DNA of 22,116 nucleotides from a virus (IMGVR_UViG_3300001298_000018:1-22116), one strand, 5' to 3'. Numbered from the stretch's first letter, positions 1 through 6,107 are shown. Program-made: numbers and translations. Notes: generated by a model not told the origin, from the sequence alone.

Positions 1-219
1 AGGGAGGGGAAGGGAGGCTGCGTCACGCTCTGTCACGTCTTGTCCCGTGACAGTCACGTCCGTGTCGCGTGACCGTTGACGACGTTTGCGTTCGCGCGCC
101 GCTTCGCGATTGGCGTCCAGCGTCTTGCGTTCAGCCTCGATGGCCTCCACCGCGATCATGATCACTTCAGGGGTCGCGCCAGCCTCCACCAGCCGGCGCA
201 CGGTGTCGGCGAGGCTCAT
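1..219 (-). CDS. Truncated phage protein with Arg-rich and Thr-rich segment (3' end outside window)
   Basis: An open frame starts at the ATG at 219-217 and runs off the left edge without a stop, giving at least 73 residues. Its ATG overlaps the helicase stop codon as ATGA, so it is the next gene of the leftward replication operon. The visible N-terminal part is an amphipathic helix (MSLADTVRRLVEAGATPEV), then a charged stretch rich in Arg/Lys (about residues 34-48), then a Thr/Asp-rich linker (TDVTVTGQDVTERD) entering a Pro-rich stretch. Similar linkers occur, to my recollection, in phage replication-associated proteins of the DUF1376 type, but no domain can be read from what is present, so the function is left open. 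Confidence 0.7.
   Translation of the reverse strand, partial: MSLADTVRRLVEAGATPEVIMIAVEAIEAERKTLDANREAARERKRRQRSRDTDVTVTGQDVTERDAASLPLP
22..73. repeat. Cluster of GTCACG/CGTGAC hexamers at about 10-11 bp spacing
   Basis: GTCACG occurs at 22-27, 32-37 and 53-58, with the near copy GTCCCG at 42-47 and the reverse form CGTGAC near 46-51 and 68-73. The spacing is close to one helical turn. The block lies within coding sequence for the Thr/Asp-rich linker of the partial gene, so amino-acid repetition (Asp-Val-Thr) may fully explain it. An iteron-like role is only a possibility, raised by the neighbouring helicase gene. Confidence 0.4.
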
Positions 220-1625
220 GCGAAGCTCCTGTCAGTGATGAGGTCGATCTCAGCCCGGTACTCCTGGGGCTCGGCGCCCTCAGAGCCGTGGCGGTTCTTG
301 GCGATGATCACGTCCATCACCGTGCGCTTGAGGGCGACCTCTGCCTCCCACAGCATGTGCTCCTCGGTCCCGGCCTTCGGCTCCGACTTCTGGAGATAGT
401 AGACCTCGCGGAAGGGGAAGAGGACGGCGTCTGCGTCCTGCTCGATGGAGCCCGACTCCCGCAGGTCTGACAGCATGGGGCGCTTGTCGTCGCGGCTTTC
501 GACGGAGCGGTTCAGCTGGGACAGGAGGATGATCGTGATCTTGGCCTCGCGGGCGAGCGTCTTCAGCGCCGTGGTCATCTCGGCGATGGCGCTGGCCTCG
601 TTACGACCGGCCAGGGCGGGGCGGCGCATCAGCTGCAGGTAGTCGATCCCGATGGCGGCCAGGTCGCCGCGGCGCTTCATGGCCCAGACGGCGCGGGCAA
701 CGTCCTCGACCGACACGCCAGCGCGGTCTCGCAGCCACAAGTTCCGAGGGATGCCGCCCTTCACCTCATGCAGCACCTGAAGGTCGAAGGACGTCAGCGG
801 CGCCACCTTGGCGATGTCGGAGAAGCTGACGGGTTGGTCGTGACCAGCCGTCAGGCGCGACAGGGCGCGGTCGTTCAACTGGTCGGTGTCCATCTCCAGC
901 GAGAAGCCGGCGAACAGCCGCGACGGGTTCCGCGTGGCGGCGTTGTAGAGGACGTTGCCGAGGAGAGCCGTCTTGCCCATGCCAGGGCGCCCGGCCATCA
1001 CGATCACCGAACCAGGCATCAGACCCCCGAGACGCTTGTCGATCGACGAGAGGCCGGTCTGGACGCCCTTGGGCTTGCCGGTGGCGACCTCTAGTTCCAG
1101 GCGATCCATGCGGGCCTGAGCGGCGTCGTGGGCGTTGACGAACATCGCGTCTTCCGGCGCGGCGCCCCGCTCAGCGGCTTCTAGGGTGGCGCGCGCCTCC
1201 GCGACGGCGTGATAGCCGGTCTGCTCCGGGTTGCGGGCGGCCTGCATTGCCTCGGCAGCCATCTTGATCAGGCGGCGCCGGACGGCGGTGTCGGCGATCT
1301 GCTCGGCATAGGCGCGAGCGTTGGCCGCCGGCGGGGCCCGGTCGACTAGATCGAAGAGATAGCCGAAGCCGCCAAACTCGTCGAAGGCGGGGTCCTCGCG
1401 GAAGCCGCCCTGCAATGTCGTCGGCTCGGCGAGCTTGCCCGCGCTGATCGCGGTGGCGATGGCCAGGTACAGGCGCTGGTGGAAAGGCTCGCTGAAGTCC
1501 TCGTCCGTGATCAGGTCGTGGAACTGGCGGTGGACCTCGTTGTCGAACATGAGCTGGCCGAGGACGGCTTGTTCAGCCTCCAGGTTCAGCGGGAGTGCCG
1601 GGCCCTCGTCGCGTGGGTCCATCAT
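216..1625 (-). CDS. dnaB: Replicative DNA helicase, DnaB family
   Basis: A 469-residue DnaB-type hexameric helicase, expected to unwind DNA ahead of the phage replication fork. Residues 11-125 match the DnaB N-terminal helical domain (NLEAEQAVLGQLMFDNE). The RecA-like ATPase domain follows: Walker A GRPGMGKT at about 212-219, Walker B IGIDYLQL at about 325-332, and the downstream LLSQLNRSVESRDDKRP and SDLRESGSIEQDADAV segments typical of DnaB motifs H3/H4. The length is normal for the family. The start is the first of two consecutive ATGs and overlaps the preceding gene as ATGA. It sits near the end of the leftward early operon and implies that the phage supplies its own helicase and recruits the host primase and polymerase. 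No separate helicase loader is recognisable in the window. Confidence 0.96.
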   Translation of the reverse strand: MMDPRDEGPALPLNLEAEQAVLGQLMFDNEVHRQFHDLITDEDFSEPFHQRLYLAIATAISAGKLAEPTTLQGGFREDPAFDEFGGFGYLFDLVDRAPPAANARAYAEQIADTAVRRRLIKMAAEAMQAARNPEQTGYHAVAEARATLEAAERGAAPEDAMFVNAHDAAQARMDRLELEVATGKPKGVQTGLSSIDKRLGGLMPGSVIVMAGRPGMGKTALLGNVLYNAATRNPSRLFAGFSLEMDTDQLNDRALSRLTAGHDQPVSFSDIAKVAPLTSFDLQVLHEVKGGIPRNLWLRDRAGVSVEDVARAVWAMKRRGDLAAIGIDYLQLMRRPALAGRNEASAIAEMTTALKTLAREAKITIILLSQLNRSVESRDDKRPMLSDLRESGSIEQDADAVLFPFREVYYLQKSEPKAGTEEHMLWEAEVALKRTVMDVIIAKNRHGSEGAEPQEYRAEIDLITDRSFA

Positions 1626-1804
1626 TTGTCACCGCCTGCAAAAAGCGGCCCGCAGCGCACTGTTTCGGCACGAGAAACGGCCGCGTCGGCCCATTTGGTC
1701 AACTGGTCGGCGATGGCCGGATAGCGCTTGGCGCGGGACTTCGCCTCCCGGCGCAGCATCCCGGCGTAGTGGAGCTCCAGCGCGACGAGGTCCTTCCTAT
1801 TCAT
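1622..1804 (-). CDS. Small conserved-looking protein of unknown function (60 aa)
   Basis: A short basic, helical protein directly upstream of the helicase gene, sharing ATGA with its start. Two starts are possible. The inner ATG at 1804 is preferred because GAGGG lies about 7 nt upstream, while the ATG at 1816 has no ribosome-binding site and would lengthen the overlap with the upstream gene. The sequence reads MNRKDLVALELHYAGMLRREAK at the start, with a predicted helix rich in Arg/Lys/Ala and no zinc ligands or known motif. Its position between a DNA-binding protein cluster and DnaB makes a replication accessory role conceivable, but nothing in the sequence shows it. Confidence 0.6.
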   Translation of the reverse strand: MNRKDLVALELHYAGMLRREAKSRAKRYPAIADQLTKWADAAVSRAETVRCGPLFAGGDK

Positions 1805-2162
1805 GGCCGCCCTCATCGTTGGCCGGCTTCATCTTGGAGAACAGGCGCTCGGCTTCAGCCGCGGCGACGACGCGCCCCAGCTTGAAAACGGAGCAGACAT
1901 CGGCGGCGGTCGCATTCAGGCCGGTAGCGGTCTCGACGCGGCCAATGATGGGCCAGCGGAACTCGGCAGCGATGTCGATCAGGTGGCCGAGAAACTCCGC
2001 CTGCTCTTTCGGATCGGTGATGTCTTGCATCTGGCCCGACACCAAGCGGCGGGCCTGCATCCTCAGGAACAGGCTGCGGGCCGTGCGCGCCTGCTTGACG
2101 GACACATGCTCCCGGCGGCGGTCGATACGCTCGACGAGGTAGCGCTCTTTTCCGTTGGTCAC
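1797..2162 (-). CDS. Unknown phage protein, 121 aa
   Basis: A complete frame of 121 residues, starting with an ATG that overlaps the LexA-like gene stop (ATGA) and ending 8 bp inside the next gene. The N-terminal third is strongly basic (KERYLVERIDRRREHVSVKQ), consistent with nucleic-acid contact. The middle contains aromatic and hydrophobic helix-forming residues (EQAEFLGHLIDIAAEFRWPI), and the end has AANDEGG-like low-complexity sequence. I do not recognise a family. Tight coupling on both sides supports it as a real gene of the replication operon. Confidence 0.7.
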   Translation of the reverse strand: MTNGKERYLVERIDRRREHVSVKQARTARSLFLRMQARRLVSGQMQDITDPKEQAEFLGHLIDIAAEFRWPIIGRVETATGLNATAADVCSVFKLGRVVAAAEAERLFSKMKPANDEGGHE

Positions 2163-2497
2163 GCTCCGGCTCCCTCGCGCATGGCCTGCGACAAGGCGGT
2201 ACGATGGGCCAGGGCTGCGCCAATCCGAGTCGCAGCGCTTTCCAGAGCCTCAATCGACATGGAGGCGATCCGCGCATCAGAGATGGCGGCGCCGAAACGC
2301 TCCACGACCTCGATGTTTCGAGCGCGGCCTGGTGTGCGTCGAACCACGCCCTCTTCGACGAGGGCGGTGATCAGGCGGTGGACGAGAGACTTCGAGGACA
2401 GCCCCATGTGCAACTGGAGCTCTTCCAGCGAGGGCGAAACCCCGTCGACGGTCAGTTCGCGGATGGCGATGAGGCAGGCGTTCTGTTGAGGGGTCAT
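2159..2497 (-). CDS. LexA-type winged-helix DNA-binding protein without peptidase domain
   Basis: A 112-residue protein. Residues 1-66 have the layout of the LexA N-terminal winged helix: TPQQNACLIAIREL (helix 1), GVSPSLEELQLHMGLSS (helix 2 and turn), KSLVHRLITALVEEGVVRR (recognition helix and wing), then a basic wing RTPGRARNIEV. The autocleavage Ala-Gly site and Ser/Lys dyad domain of LexA are absent; the C-terminal 45 residues are Ala-rich helices. It is therefore likely a small transcription regulator, or a replication-associated DNA-binding protein, rather than an SOS sensor. It is coupled to its neighbours by 1-bp (TGATG) and 4-bp (ATGA) overlaps. The fold is a confident call; the target is unknown. 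Confidence 0.8.
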   Translation of the reverse strand: MTPQQNACLIAIRELTVDGVSPSLEELQLHMGLSSKSLVHRLITALVEEGVVRRTPGRARNIEVVERFGAAISDARIASMSIEALESAATRIGAALAHRTALSQAMREGAGA

Positions 2498-2688
2498 CAG
2501 CCGATCCAGCTCCCGTTGTCGTTGGCGCTCATGGTCAGCTTCTCGATCTCGCTGGCGGCGATGGTGCGGACGGCGTCGATGCCGCCCATGTCGCGGATCG
2601 CGCGCATCGCGCCGGACAGGCGGGCACGCTCGATCTCGATGTTGGCGGCCCGCTCACGCATGGCGGTGATGGCGCGATCCGTCTTCAT
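2497..2688 (-). CDS. Small helical protein of unknown function (63 aa)
   Basis: A 63-residue frame, translationally coupled on both sides: its ATG overlaps the GcrA-like stop (ATGA) and its stop overlaps the next ATG (TGATG). The sequence is mainly helical (AITAMRERAANIEIERARLSG), with alternating charged and hydrophobic residues that could form a short coiled coil at about residues 5-30. It ends with the ANDNGSWIG tail. No known domain was recognised. The compact arrangement and absence of stops in this frame support translation. Confidence 0.65.
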   Translation of the reverse strand: MKTDRAITAMRERAANIEIERARLSGAMRAIRDMGGIDAVRTIAASEIEKLTMSANDNGSWIG

Positions 2689-3389
2689 GCGACCCTGGCC
2701 TCGTCCCAGATGGAGGACGGCGCAGGCTTGGTCGCGGCGCGGCGGTACTCAGCCGGGGCTTTGATTTCGCGCCGGACGGGCTGATAGGCGCTGGCCGCAC
2801 GCTGCTGGTGGGCGCCGCAGTAGCTTTCGAGGGCGGCGCCGACGCCTTCCTGCACTGGCAGACCGCAGCACATCTGCTGGGCCGGGCGTTCTGGCTCGCC
2901 GACGGGCCAGGCGCACTGATATCGGCCACGCTCCATCAGGGGAATGGCGGTATCGTTGGCCGGGACGGCGAACTCCTCGACGATCTTGGCACCGTGGGCT
3001 TGCTGAGCGGCGCGGCGCTTCTCGGTCTCAGCCGCGTTCACGACCTCGATGTTGCCGAACGCCACGGCGGGCCGGTTCTGCTGGCCTGGCTTTGGCGGCG
3101 TGCGCGCGGCGACGTTCTGGACGATGGCGCCGGTGGAGCGGTCGCGCTTCACCTCCGGTGCCTTTGGTGTCCGCTTGGCCTGGGCCGTCGCGGTGTGAGT
3201 CTGGAAGTTCACCGGCGCCGTACGCGGCTTCAGGCCCAAGCGGCTCGCCTTGCCGATCACCGCGGCGCGCGACTTGTCGCCGAGCCGGTTGGATATCTCG
3301 GTGCCGGTTTTGCCCTCGGCCCACATCTTCCTCAGGGTCTCGACCTGATGCTGGGGCCATTCGGTGTTATTGCCGTGGTGGTTGGTCAT
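2685..3389 (-). CDS. GcrA-like cell-cycle regulator homologue
   Basis: Starting at the ATG at 3389 (ATGA overlap with the resolvase gene) this encodes 234 residues. Residues 10-56 resemble the GcrA DNA-binding domain: WPQHQVETLRKMWAEGKTGT, then EISNRLGDKSRAAVIGKASR and LGLK, including the AVIGKxxRLGL signature. Residues 157-203 resemble the GcrA C-terminal sigma70-contacting segment: QCAWPVGEP, then CC and SYCGAHQQRAASAYQP, with Cys159, Cys174/175, Cys191 and His194. The 100-residue linker is Ala/Lys/Pro-rich. In Caulobacter, GcrA binds sigma70-RNA polymerase and activates promoters carrying methylated GANTC. A phage copy could redirect host cell-cycle transcription or activate late phage promoters; that part is inference. 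A longer frame upstream exists but overlaps the resolvase gene and is not favoured. Confidence 0.85.
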   Translation of the reverse strand: MTNHHGNNTEWPQHQVETLRKMWAEGKTGTEISNRLGDKSRAAVIGKASRLGLKPRTAPVNFQTHTATAQAKRTPKAPEVKRDRSTGAIVQNVAARTPPKPGQQNRPAVAFGNIEVVNAAETEKRRAAQQAHGAKIVEEFAVPANDTAIPLMERGRYQCAWPVGEPERPAQQMCCGLPVQEGVGAALESYCGAHQQRAASAYQPVRREIKAPAEYRRAATKPAPSSIWDEARVA

Positions 3390-3886
3390 GCGGTCCTCGC
3401 AGCGGTCAGGGGTTCCCAGCGCCAAGCCTGGGAGGGATGACGAAGACGGACGGCGCAGAGCCAGATGCCAAAGGCATCGGCCTCGTCCGAGGTTTTGGGA
3501 TCGAAGCCGTATGCCTTGGCCGCGGCGATCATCTGGGCCTTGTCGGCCTTGCCGGAGCCGGTCAGCGCCTTCTTGACCTGAGACGTGGCGACCTCGGCGC
3601 ACTCGATGCCGGCGCGGTGCGCGACCATCTCAGTGACGCCGGCCATGCCTTGCAGCTTCCGGGTCGTCGCGATCTGGGTCTGGCCCGCCAGAATGGGGGC
3701 TTCGAACACGATCAGGCTGGGCCCGACCTCGCGAACCTGCGGACGCAGCCAGTCCTCCCATGCCGAGAGGAACAGGCCGACATCCGTGCCGGTGGACGGC
3801 AGGCGGAAGTGATCCAGCACGGGGCGCGCGTCGGGGTTGCCGACGCAGGTGCCCGTCTGGGTCGCGAGGTCGAGCGCCAGGATCAT
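3386..3886 (-). CDS. RuvC-like Holliday-junction resolvase (RNase H fold)
   Basis: A 166-residue protein with the four acidic positions of the RuvC family in the expected order: Asp6 in ILALDLATQTG, Glu62 in LIVFEAP, and Asp134 and Asp137 in SDEADAFGIW. The basic segment VKKALTGSGKADKAQM (about 104-119) matches the DNA-binding region before the last acidic pair. RuvC-type enzymes cut four-way junctions symmetrically using two metal ions; in phages they resolve recombination intermediates or branched replication DNA before packaging. The length is close to that of bacterial RuvC. It lies between the GapR-like and GcrA-like genes and overlaps both by 1-4 bp. Confidence 0.9.
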   Translation of the reverse strand: MILALDLATQTGTCVGNPDARPVLDHFRLPSTGTDVGLFLSAWEDWLRPQVREVGPSLIVFEAPILAGQTQIATTRKLQGMAGVTEMVAHRAGIECAEVATSQVKKALTGSGKADKAQMIAAAKAYGFDPKTSDEADAFGIWLCAVRLRHPSQAWRWEPLTAARTA

Positions 3887-4437
3887 CAGGCGGCGCCTTT
3901 GACTTCGGCGTCGGTCAGGTCTGTGTCGTCATTGGCCGGGGCGGCGCCCAGAGCCAGGACCAGCTTCTCCTGTGCCGTGTGCCAGCCCTTCAAGAAGGCC
4001 TGCTGATAGTTCGGCGAGATGACGTCCGGCATGACCGGGTCTTCGCCGCGCAGGCCCATCGAATAGCCCGTGGCCTCTGCGTCGATCTCATCGCGAGCCG
4101 GTGAGGGCAGGGCGAACAGATCGGCCTGGGTGCCGGCGGGGAGTCCTGCCCAGGTACGCAACTGTGCCCGGCGCTCTTCCTCGGCGGTCAGGTCGCGGCG
4201 GCTGGCGGCTCCGTCATCAAGGATTGCTCGCAGTTCCTTCCGCGTAAACTTGTCCTTCTTGGCCTCAGCGAAGAGGTCGTTCAGGACCGAGCGTTCAGCA
4301 TCCAGCGCGGCCTTGGCTATGGCGCATTTGTTGTCCTGAACGCGCAGCTTGTTCAGGTGCGACAGGAAGACGGCTTCTTCGTCGCGGTTCGGGATCGACT
4401 TGGGATCGGCCCCTTCACTCGTCAGCTTCTTGGCCAT
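3886..4437 (-). CDS. GapR-like (DUF2312-like) N-terminus joined to RMF/CrpP-like C-terminus
   Basis: The ATG at 4437 (MAKKLTS) is chosen because GGAGG lies 5-6 nt upstream; GTG/ATG codons at 4452 and 4449 would add five residues and lack this signal. The product has 183 residues. Residues 22-75 are a charged coiled-coil-like helix ending in LNDLFAEAKKDKFTRKELRA, which closely follows the GapR pattern (FAEAK..GF..K.LRAIL). GapR is the alphaproteobacterial protein that binds overtwisted DNA. Residues 118-157 (ATGYSMGLRGEDP, then NYQQAFLKGWHTAQ) resemble the ribosome modulation factor/CrpP pattern G-x2-xG..P..W..G. The fusion of the two is my reading of motifs; neither assignment was tested by profile search. 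Its stop overlaps the resolvase start by 1 bp. Confidence 0.75.
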   Translation of the reverse strand: MAKKLTSEGADPKSIPNRDEEAVFLSHLNKLRVQDNKCAIAKAALDAERSVLNDLFAEAKKDKFTRKELRAILDDGAASRRDLTAEEERRAQLRTWAGLPAGTQADLFALPSPARDEIDAEATGYSMGLRGEDPVMPDVISPNYQQAFLKGWHTAQEKLVLALGAAPANDDTDLTDAEVKGAA

Positions 4438-4485
4438 CTGGCCCTCCATCACGACCGCTCAAACGGGGCGGTCAGTCCCGTTCGG

Positions 4486-4938
4486 TCACGCCGCGCGAAG
4501 CGGGGTAGGGCTGGCGGCCTCGATGGCGCGCCGGACGCCACGGACCCGCTCAAGGGCCTCCTCGGCGTCACGTTCGGCCGCAGCGATGGCGTCGAGATCG
4601 TTGTTGGACAGGCGGCCGTCGGCCAGGGCCTCACGAACAGCGGCGACGACGTCCATGCTCTCCTGAGCGAGGTCGAAGGCCAGCTCCTTCAGGCAGCCGG
4701 TCACCGGCGACGGGCGGCAGGCGTCGAACAGGACGGTGCTGTAGATCGCCTTGCCGCAGTGGCGCTCGAGGTCCGCCATGACGTCAGCGGGCATGGTCGA
4801 GGGATCGTGCGGGGTCTGGTAGCTCGACAGGGCCGACTTGCGGACCCGGCAGGCGCGCGCCGCTTCCTCCAGACCGCCGCAAGCGTCGATCAGGTCGGCG
4901 GCGAGCCGGGCGTGTTCTCGGTGGCTGATCTTGTTCAT
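4486..4938 (-). CDS. Possible CII-like phage regulatory protein
   Basis: A 150-residue protein. The N-terminal half (REHARLAADLIDACGGLEEA, then ARACRVRKSALSSYQ) has the helix-turn-helix layout of phage regulatory proteins of the CII type, with a candidate recognition helix RKSALSSYQTP at about residues 33-43, followed by MPADVMADLERHCGK. The C-terminal half (about 85-145) is a long Ala/Glu/Asp-rich helix that could dimerise. It is separated from its neighbours by about 48 bp on each side, the loosest spacing in the left operon. The DNA-binding role is inferred from layout only; no exact family is claimed. Confidence 0.6.
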   Translation of the reverse strand: MNKISHREHARLAADLIDACGGLEEAARACRVRKSALSSYQTPHDPSTMPADVMADLERHCGKAIYSTVLFDACRPSPVTGCLKELAFDLAQESMDVVAAVREALADGRLSNNDLDAIAAAERDAEEALERVRGVRRAIEAASPTPLRAA

Positions 4939-4985
4939 GGACTGCGGATGTTCCGACGGGGTTTCCGGATGACCGTCAGCCGCCC

Positions 4986-5327
4986 TCAGGCGACATCAGG
5001 CCCAGGCTGTTGAGGAGAAGGCGATTGGTCGTTCGCGGCGTGCGGATGTTCAGCGGGCTTGCCGCCGAAGAAGGGGGCGAGCGTCCGCTGCGTGAGGTGA
5101 CGCGCCTGTGCGGTCTGAGCCTCGGCGGCTATGACCTGCTCGAGTTCCGGGAGGATCTTCGACGCAGCCAGCGCCAGCCCGCCAAGAAGGTGCAACACCT
5201 CCGCGTGGCGACCTTCCTTGGCCGCCCGGTCCATATCGACCAGGGCCATGTAGGTGGCGCGGGCGGTCATCAGCTCGACGTAGTGCTCGATGACCAGGGC
5301 GGGTGCGGCGGGTGATGGGGCGGCCAT
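4986..5327 (-). CDS. Unknown small early protein (113 aa)
   Basis: The second gene of the leftward operon, whose ATG begins one base after the stop of the Cro-like gene. It has a Pro/Ala-rich start, a helical hydrophobic core (HYVELMTARATYMALVDMDR, AEVLHLLGGLALAASKILPE) and a Pro/Gln-rich tail (NDQSPSPQQPGPDVA). There is no clear transmembrane segment, as the hydrophobic stretch carries charged residues. Position-wise it resembles the small unknown genes that follow cro in lambdoid operons. No family is recognised. Confidence 0.65.
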   Translation of the reverse strand: MAAPSPAAPALVIEHYVELMTARATYMALVDMDRAAKEGRHAEVLHLLGGLALAASKILPELEQVIAAEAQTAQARHLTQRTLAPFFGGKPAEHPHAANDQSPSPQQPGPDVA

Positions 5328-5328
5328 G

Positions 5329-5583
5329 TCAGGCGGCCTCAGAAGGGCGCTGGTCGTCGTTAGCGGCCTCGGAACGGAAACGCTCGACGAGGGCGATATC
5401 AGGGTTCAGGTCTGCAGCTTTGATCCGGCCGCCGGACAGGCGTTCGATTGAGAGCGCGACCCGCACGCTGGCGGCGCCCGTACGTTCAAGCGTGCTGACA
5501 TGACCCTTGCTCTTGAGGCCGACGCGAACCGCGAAGGCTTCCTGCGACAGGCCGAGTTCTTTGCGAAGGGCGGTGATGTCCAT
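5329..5583 (-). CDS. Cro-like HTH regulator opening the leftward early operon
   Basis: From the ATG at 5583 the product has 84 residues. Residues 1-35 form an XRE-type helix-turn-helix: MDITALRKELGLSQEAFAVR, then VGLKSKGHVSTLERTG, with Gln14-Glu15-Ala16 at helix 2 and the S30-T31-L32 recognition helix. A short dimerisation-like part follows and the tail is polar. A longer frame extends upstream into the operator region and across the divergent gene, so the short start is preferred even though no ribosome-binding site precedes it; the mRNA may be leaderless, which is common in Caulobacterales. An operator copy ends 9 bp upstream of the start. It probably represses the divergent gene and its own operon, as Cro does. 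Confidence 0.8.
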   Translation of the reverse strand: MDITALRKELGLSQEAFAVRVGLKSKGHVSTLERTGAASVRVALSIERLSGGRIKAADLNPDIALVERFRSEAANDDQRPSEAA

Positions 5584-5589
5584 ACGCGA

Positions 5590-5619
5590 ATGTTTGCATA
5601 TGCCGAACATTTCAGCAAG
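5590..5619 (-). promoter_or_regulatory. Candidate leftward early promoter/operator, shared with 9861-9890
   Basis: Read on the minus strand, the pattern CTTGC-N4-ATGTTCGGCATATGCAAAC-WT lies just before the Cro-like start. The same pattern occurs on the plus strand at 9861-9890, with 26 of 30 positions identical. TTGC plus a 17-bp spacer would make it a -35 box, with the operator covering the spacer and -10 region; the -10 box itself (AAACAT) is a poor match. The conservation at two early-operon starts is directly visible; promoter function is inferred. Confidence 0.6.
5592..5610 (-). promoter_or_regulatory. Operator-like repeat O1
   Basis: On the minus strand this is ATGTTCGGCATATGCAAAC, with a perfect GCATATGC palindromic core and asymmetric flanks. 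It ends 9 bp before the Cro-like start codon. It is an exact match to the copy at 9870-9888. Confidence 0.8.
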
Positions 5620-5623
5620 GCGG

Positions 5624-5642
5624 ATGTTCGGCATATGCAGAC
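5624..5642 (+). promoter_or_regulatory. Operator-like repeat O2
   Basis: ATGTTCGGCATATGCAGAC on the plus strand: one mismatch to O1, in inverted orientation relative to it. It lies in the middle of the divergent control region. Confidence 0.75.
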
Positions 5643-5659
5643 TGACGGCTCGGCACCGT

Positions 5660-5678
5660 GTTTGCATACTCCGAACAT
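5660..5678 (-). promoter_or_regulatory. Operator-like repeat O3 overlapping the repressor start codon
   Basis: On the plus strand it reads GTTTGCATACTCCGAACAT, differing from the reverse complement of O1 at two core positions. Its last two bases are the first two of the rightward regulator's ATG, so binding here would block initiation of that gene. The degenerate core suggests weaker binding than O1 and O2. Confidence 0.7.
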
Positions 5679-6072
5679 GAACACCAAGCCCCGGAAGTCG
5701 CGCCCCGCAGAGGTCTATGAGGACTATCGCTCTAGGAGCGGCTGGTATTTGGCGGCCTGGCGCGACTATGCTGGGCTCACCCTTGAAGATCTCGCGGCCG
5801 AGCTGGGAAGGTCGAAGGGTTACATTTCGGACTTGGAAACAGGCGCCGTGCGCACGGGGCGACCGGCGACTCGATTCAACCGCGACCTCATTGAGCAAGT
5901 TGCGGGTGTTGTCGGAACGACTGGCGGCCGCCTGATTGATGTGAACCCGTTCAACCTGAATGAGCAGGTGGAGCGCCTCAACTCGGTCATCTCGCGCTTA
6001 GACGAAGCGGGACAACAGGCGGTTCTCAATATGGCGGAGTCCTGGGCCGGTCGAACCGGCACTGGCGGATAA
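5677..6072 (+). CDS. XRE-family HTH regulator, likely lysogeny repressor
   Basis: From the ATG at 5677 the product has 131 residues; a longer in-frame start at 5500 would run through the operators and the divergent gene and is rejected. Residues 24-58 are a canonical HTH: WYLAAWRDYAGLTLEDLAAE, then LGRSKGYISDLETG, with recognition helix SKGYISDLE. The C-terminal part (about 85-131) is helical with hydrophobic positions suited to dimerisation, and no LexA/CI peptidase residues are present. It is divergent from the Cro-like gene and leads a rightward cassette of two membrane proteins and an AlbA_2 regulator. A repressor role is inferred from position; it could instead be the Cro partner of the pair. 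Confidence 0.8.
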   Translation: MNTKPRKSRPAEVYEDYRSRSGWYLAAWRDYAGLTLEDLAAELGRSKGYISDLETGAVRTGRPATRFNRDLIEQVAGVVGTTGGRLIDVNPFNLNEQVERLNSVISRLDEAGQQAVLNMAESWAGRTGTGG

Positions 6073-6104
6073 CCCAGCCGGAAGGCTGAACCTCGGGGGA
6101 GGGG
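6064..6104 (+). repeat. Gene-junction repeat, copy 1 (stop codon plus ribosome-binding site)
   Basis: GGCGGATAACC at 6064-6074 and AACCTCGGGGGAGGGG at 6089-6104 recur as one unbroken unit at 6680-6702. Here they are separated by a small hairpin insert. The unit contains the upstream gene's Gly-Gly-stop end and the GGGGGAGGGG Shine-Dalgarno for the next gene. Confidence 0.7.
6075..6088 (+). other. Small perfect hairpin between repressor and membrane-protein gene
   Basis: CAGCC-GGAA-GGCTG forms a 5-bp stem with a four-base loop immediately after the repressor stop. No T-run follows, so it is not a rho-independent terminator; it may affect mRNA stability or translation of the next gene. Confidence 0.5.
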
Positions 6105-6107
6105 CAA

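Noticed and set aside
3092-4006. A 304-codon plus-strand frame opposite the GcrA-like and resolvase genes
   Set aside because: It spans two convincing minus-strand genes and is Arg/Ser/Gly-rich as expected of a shadow frame.
5500-5676. N-terminal extension of the repressor-like protein
   Set aside because: It would run through the divergent gene and all three operators; the HTH domain starts after the ATG at 5677.
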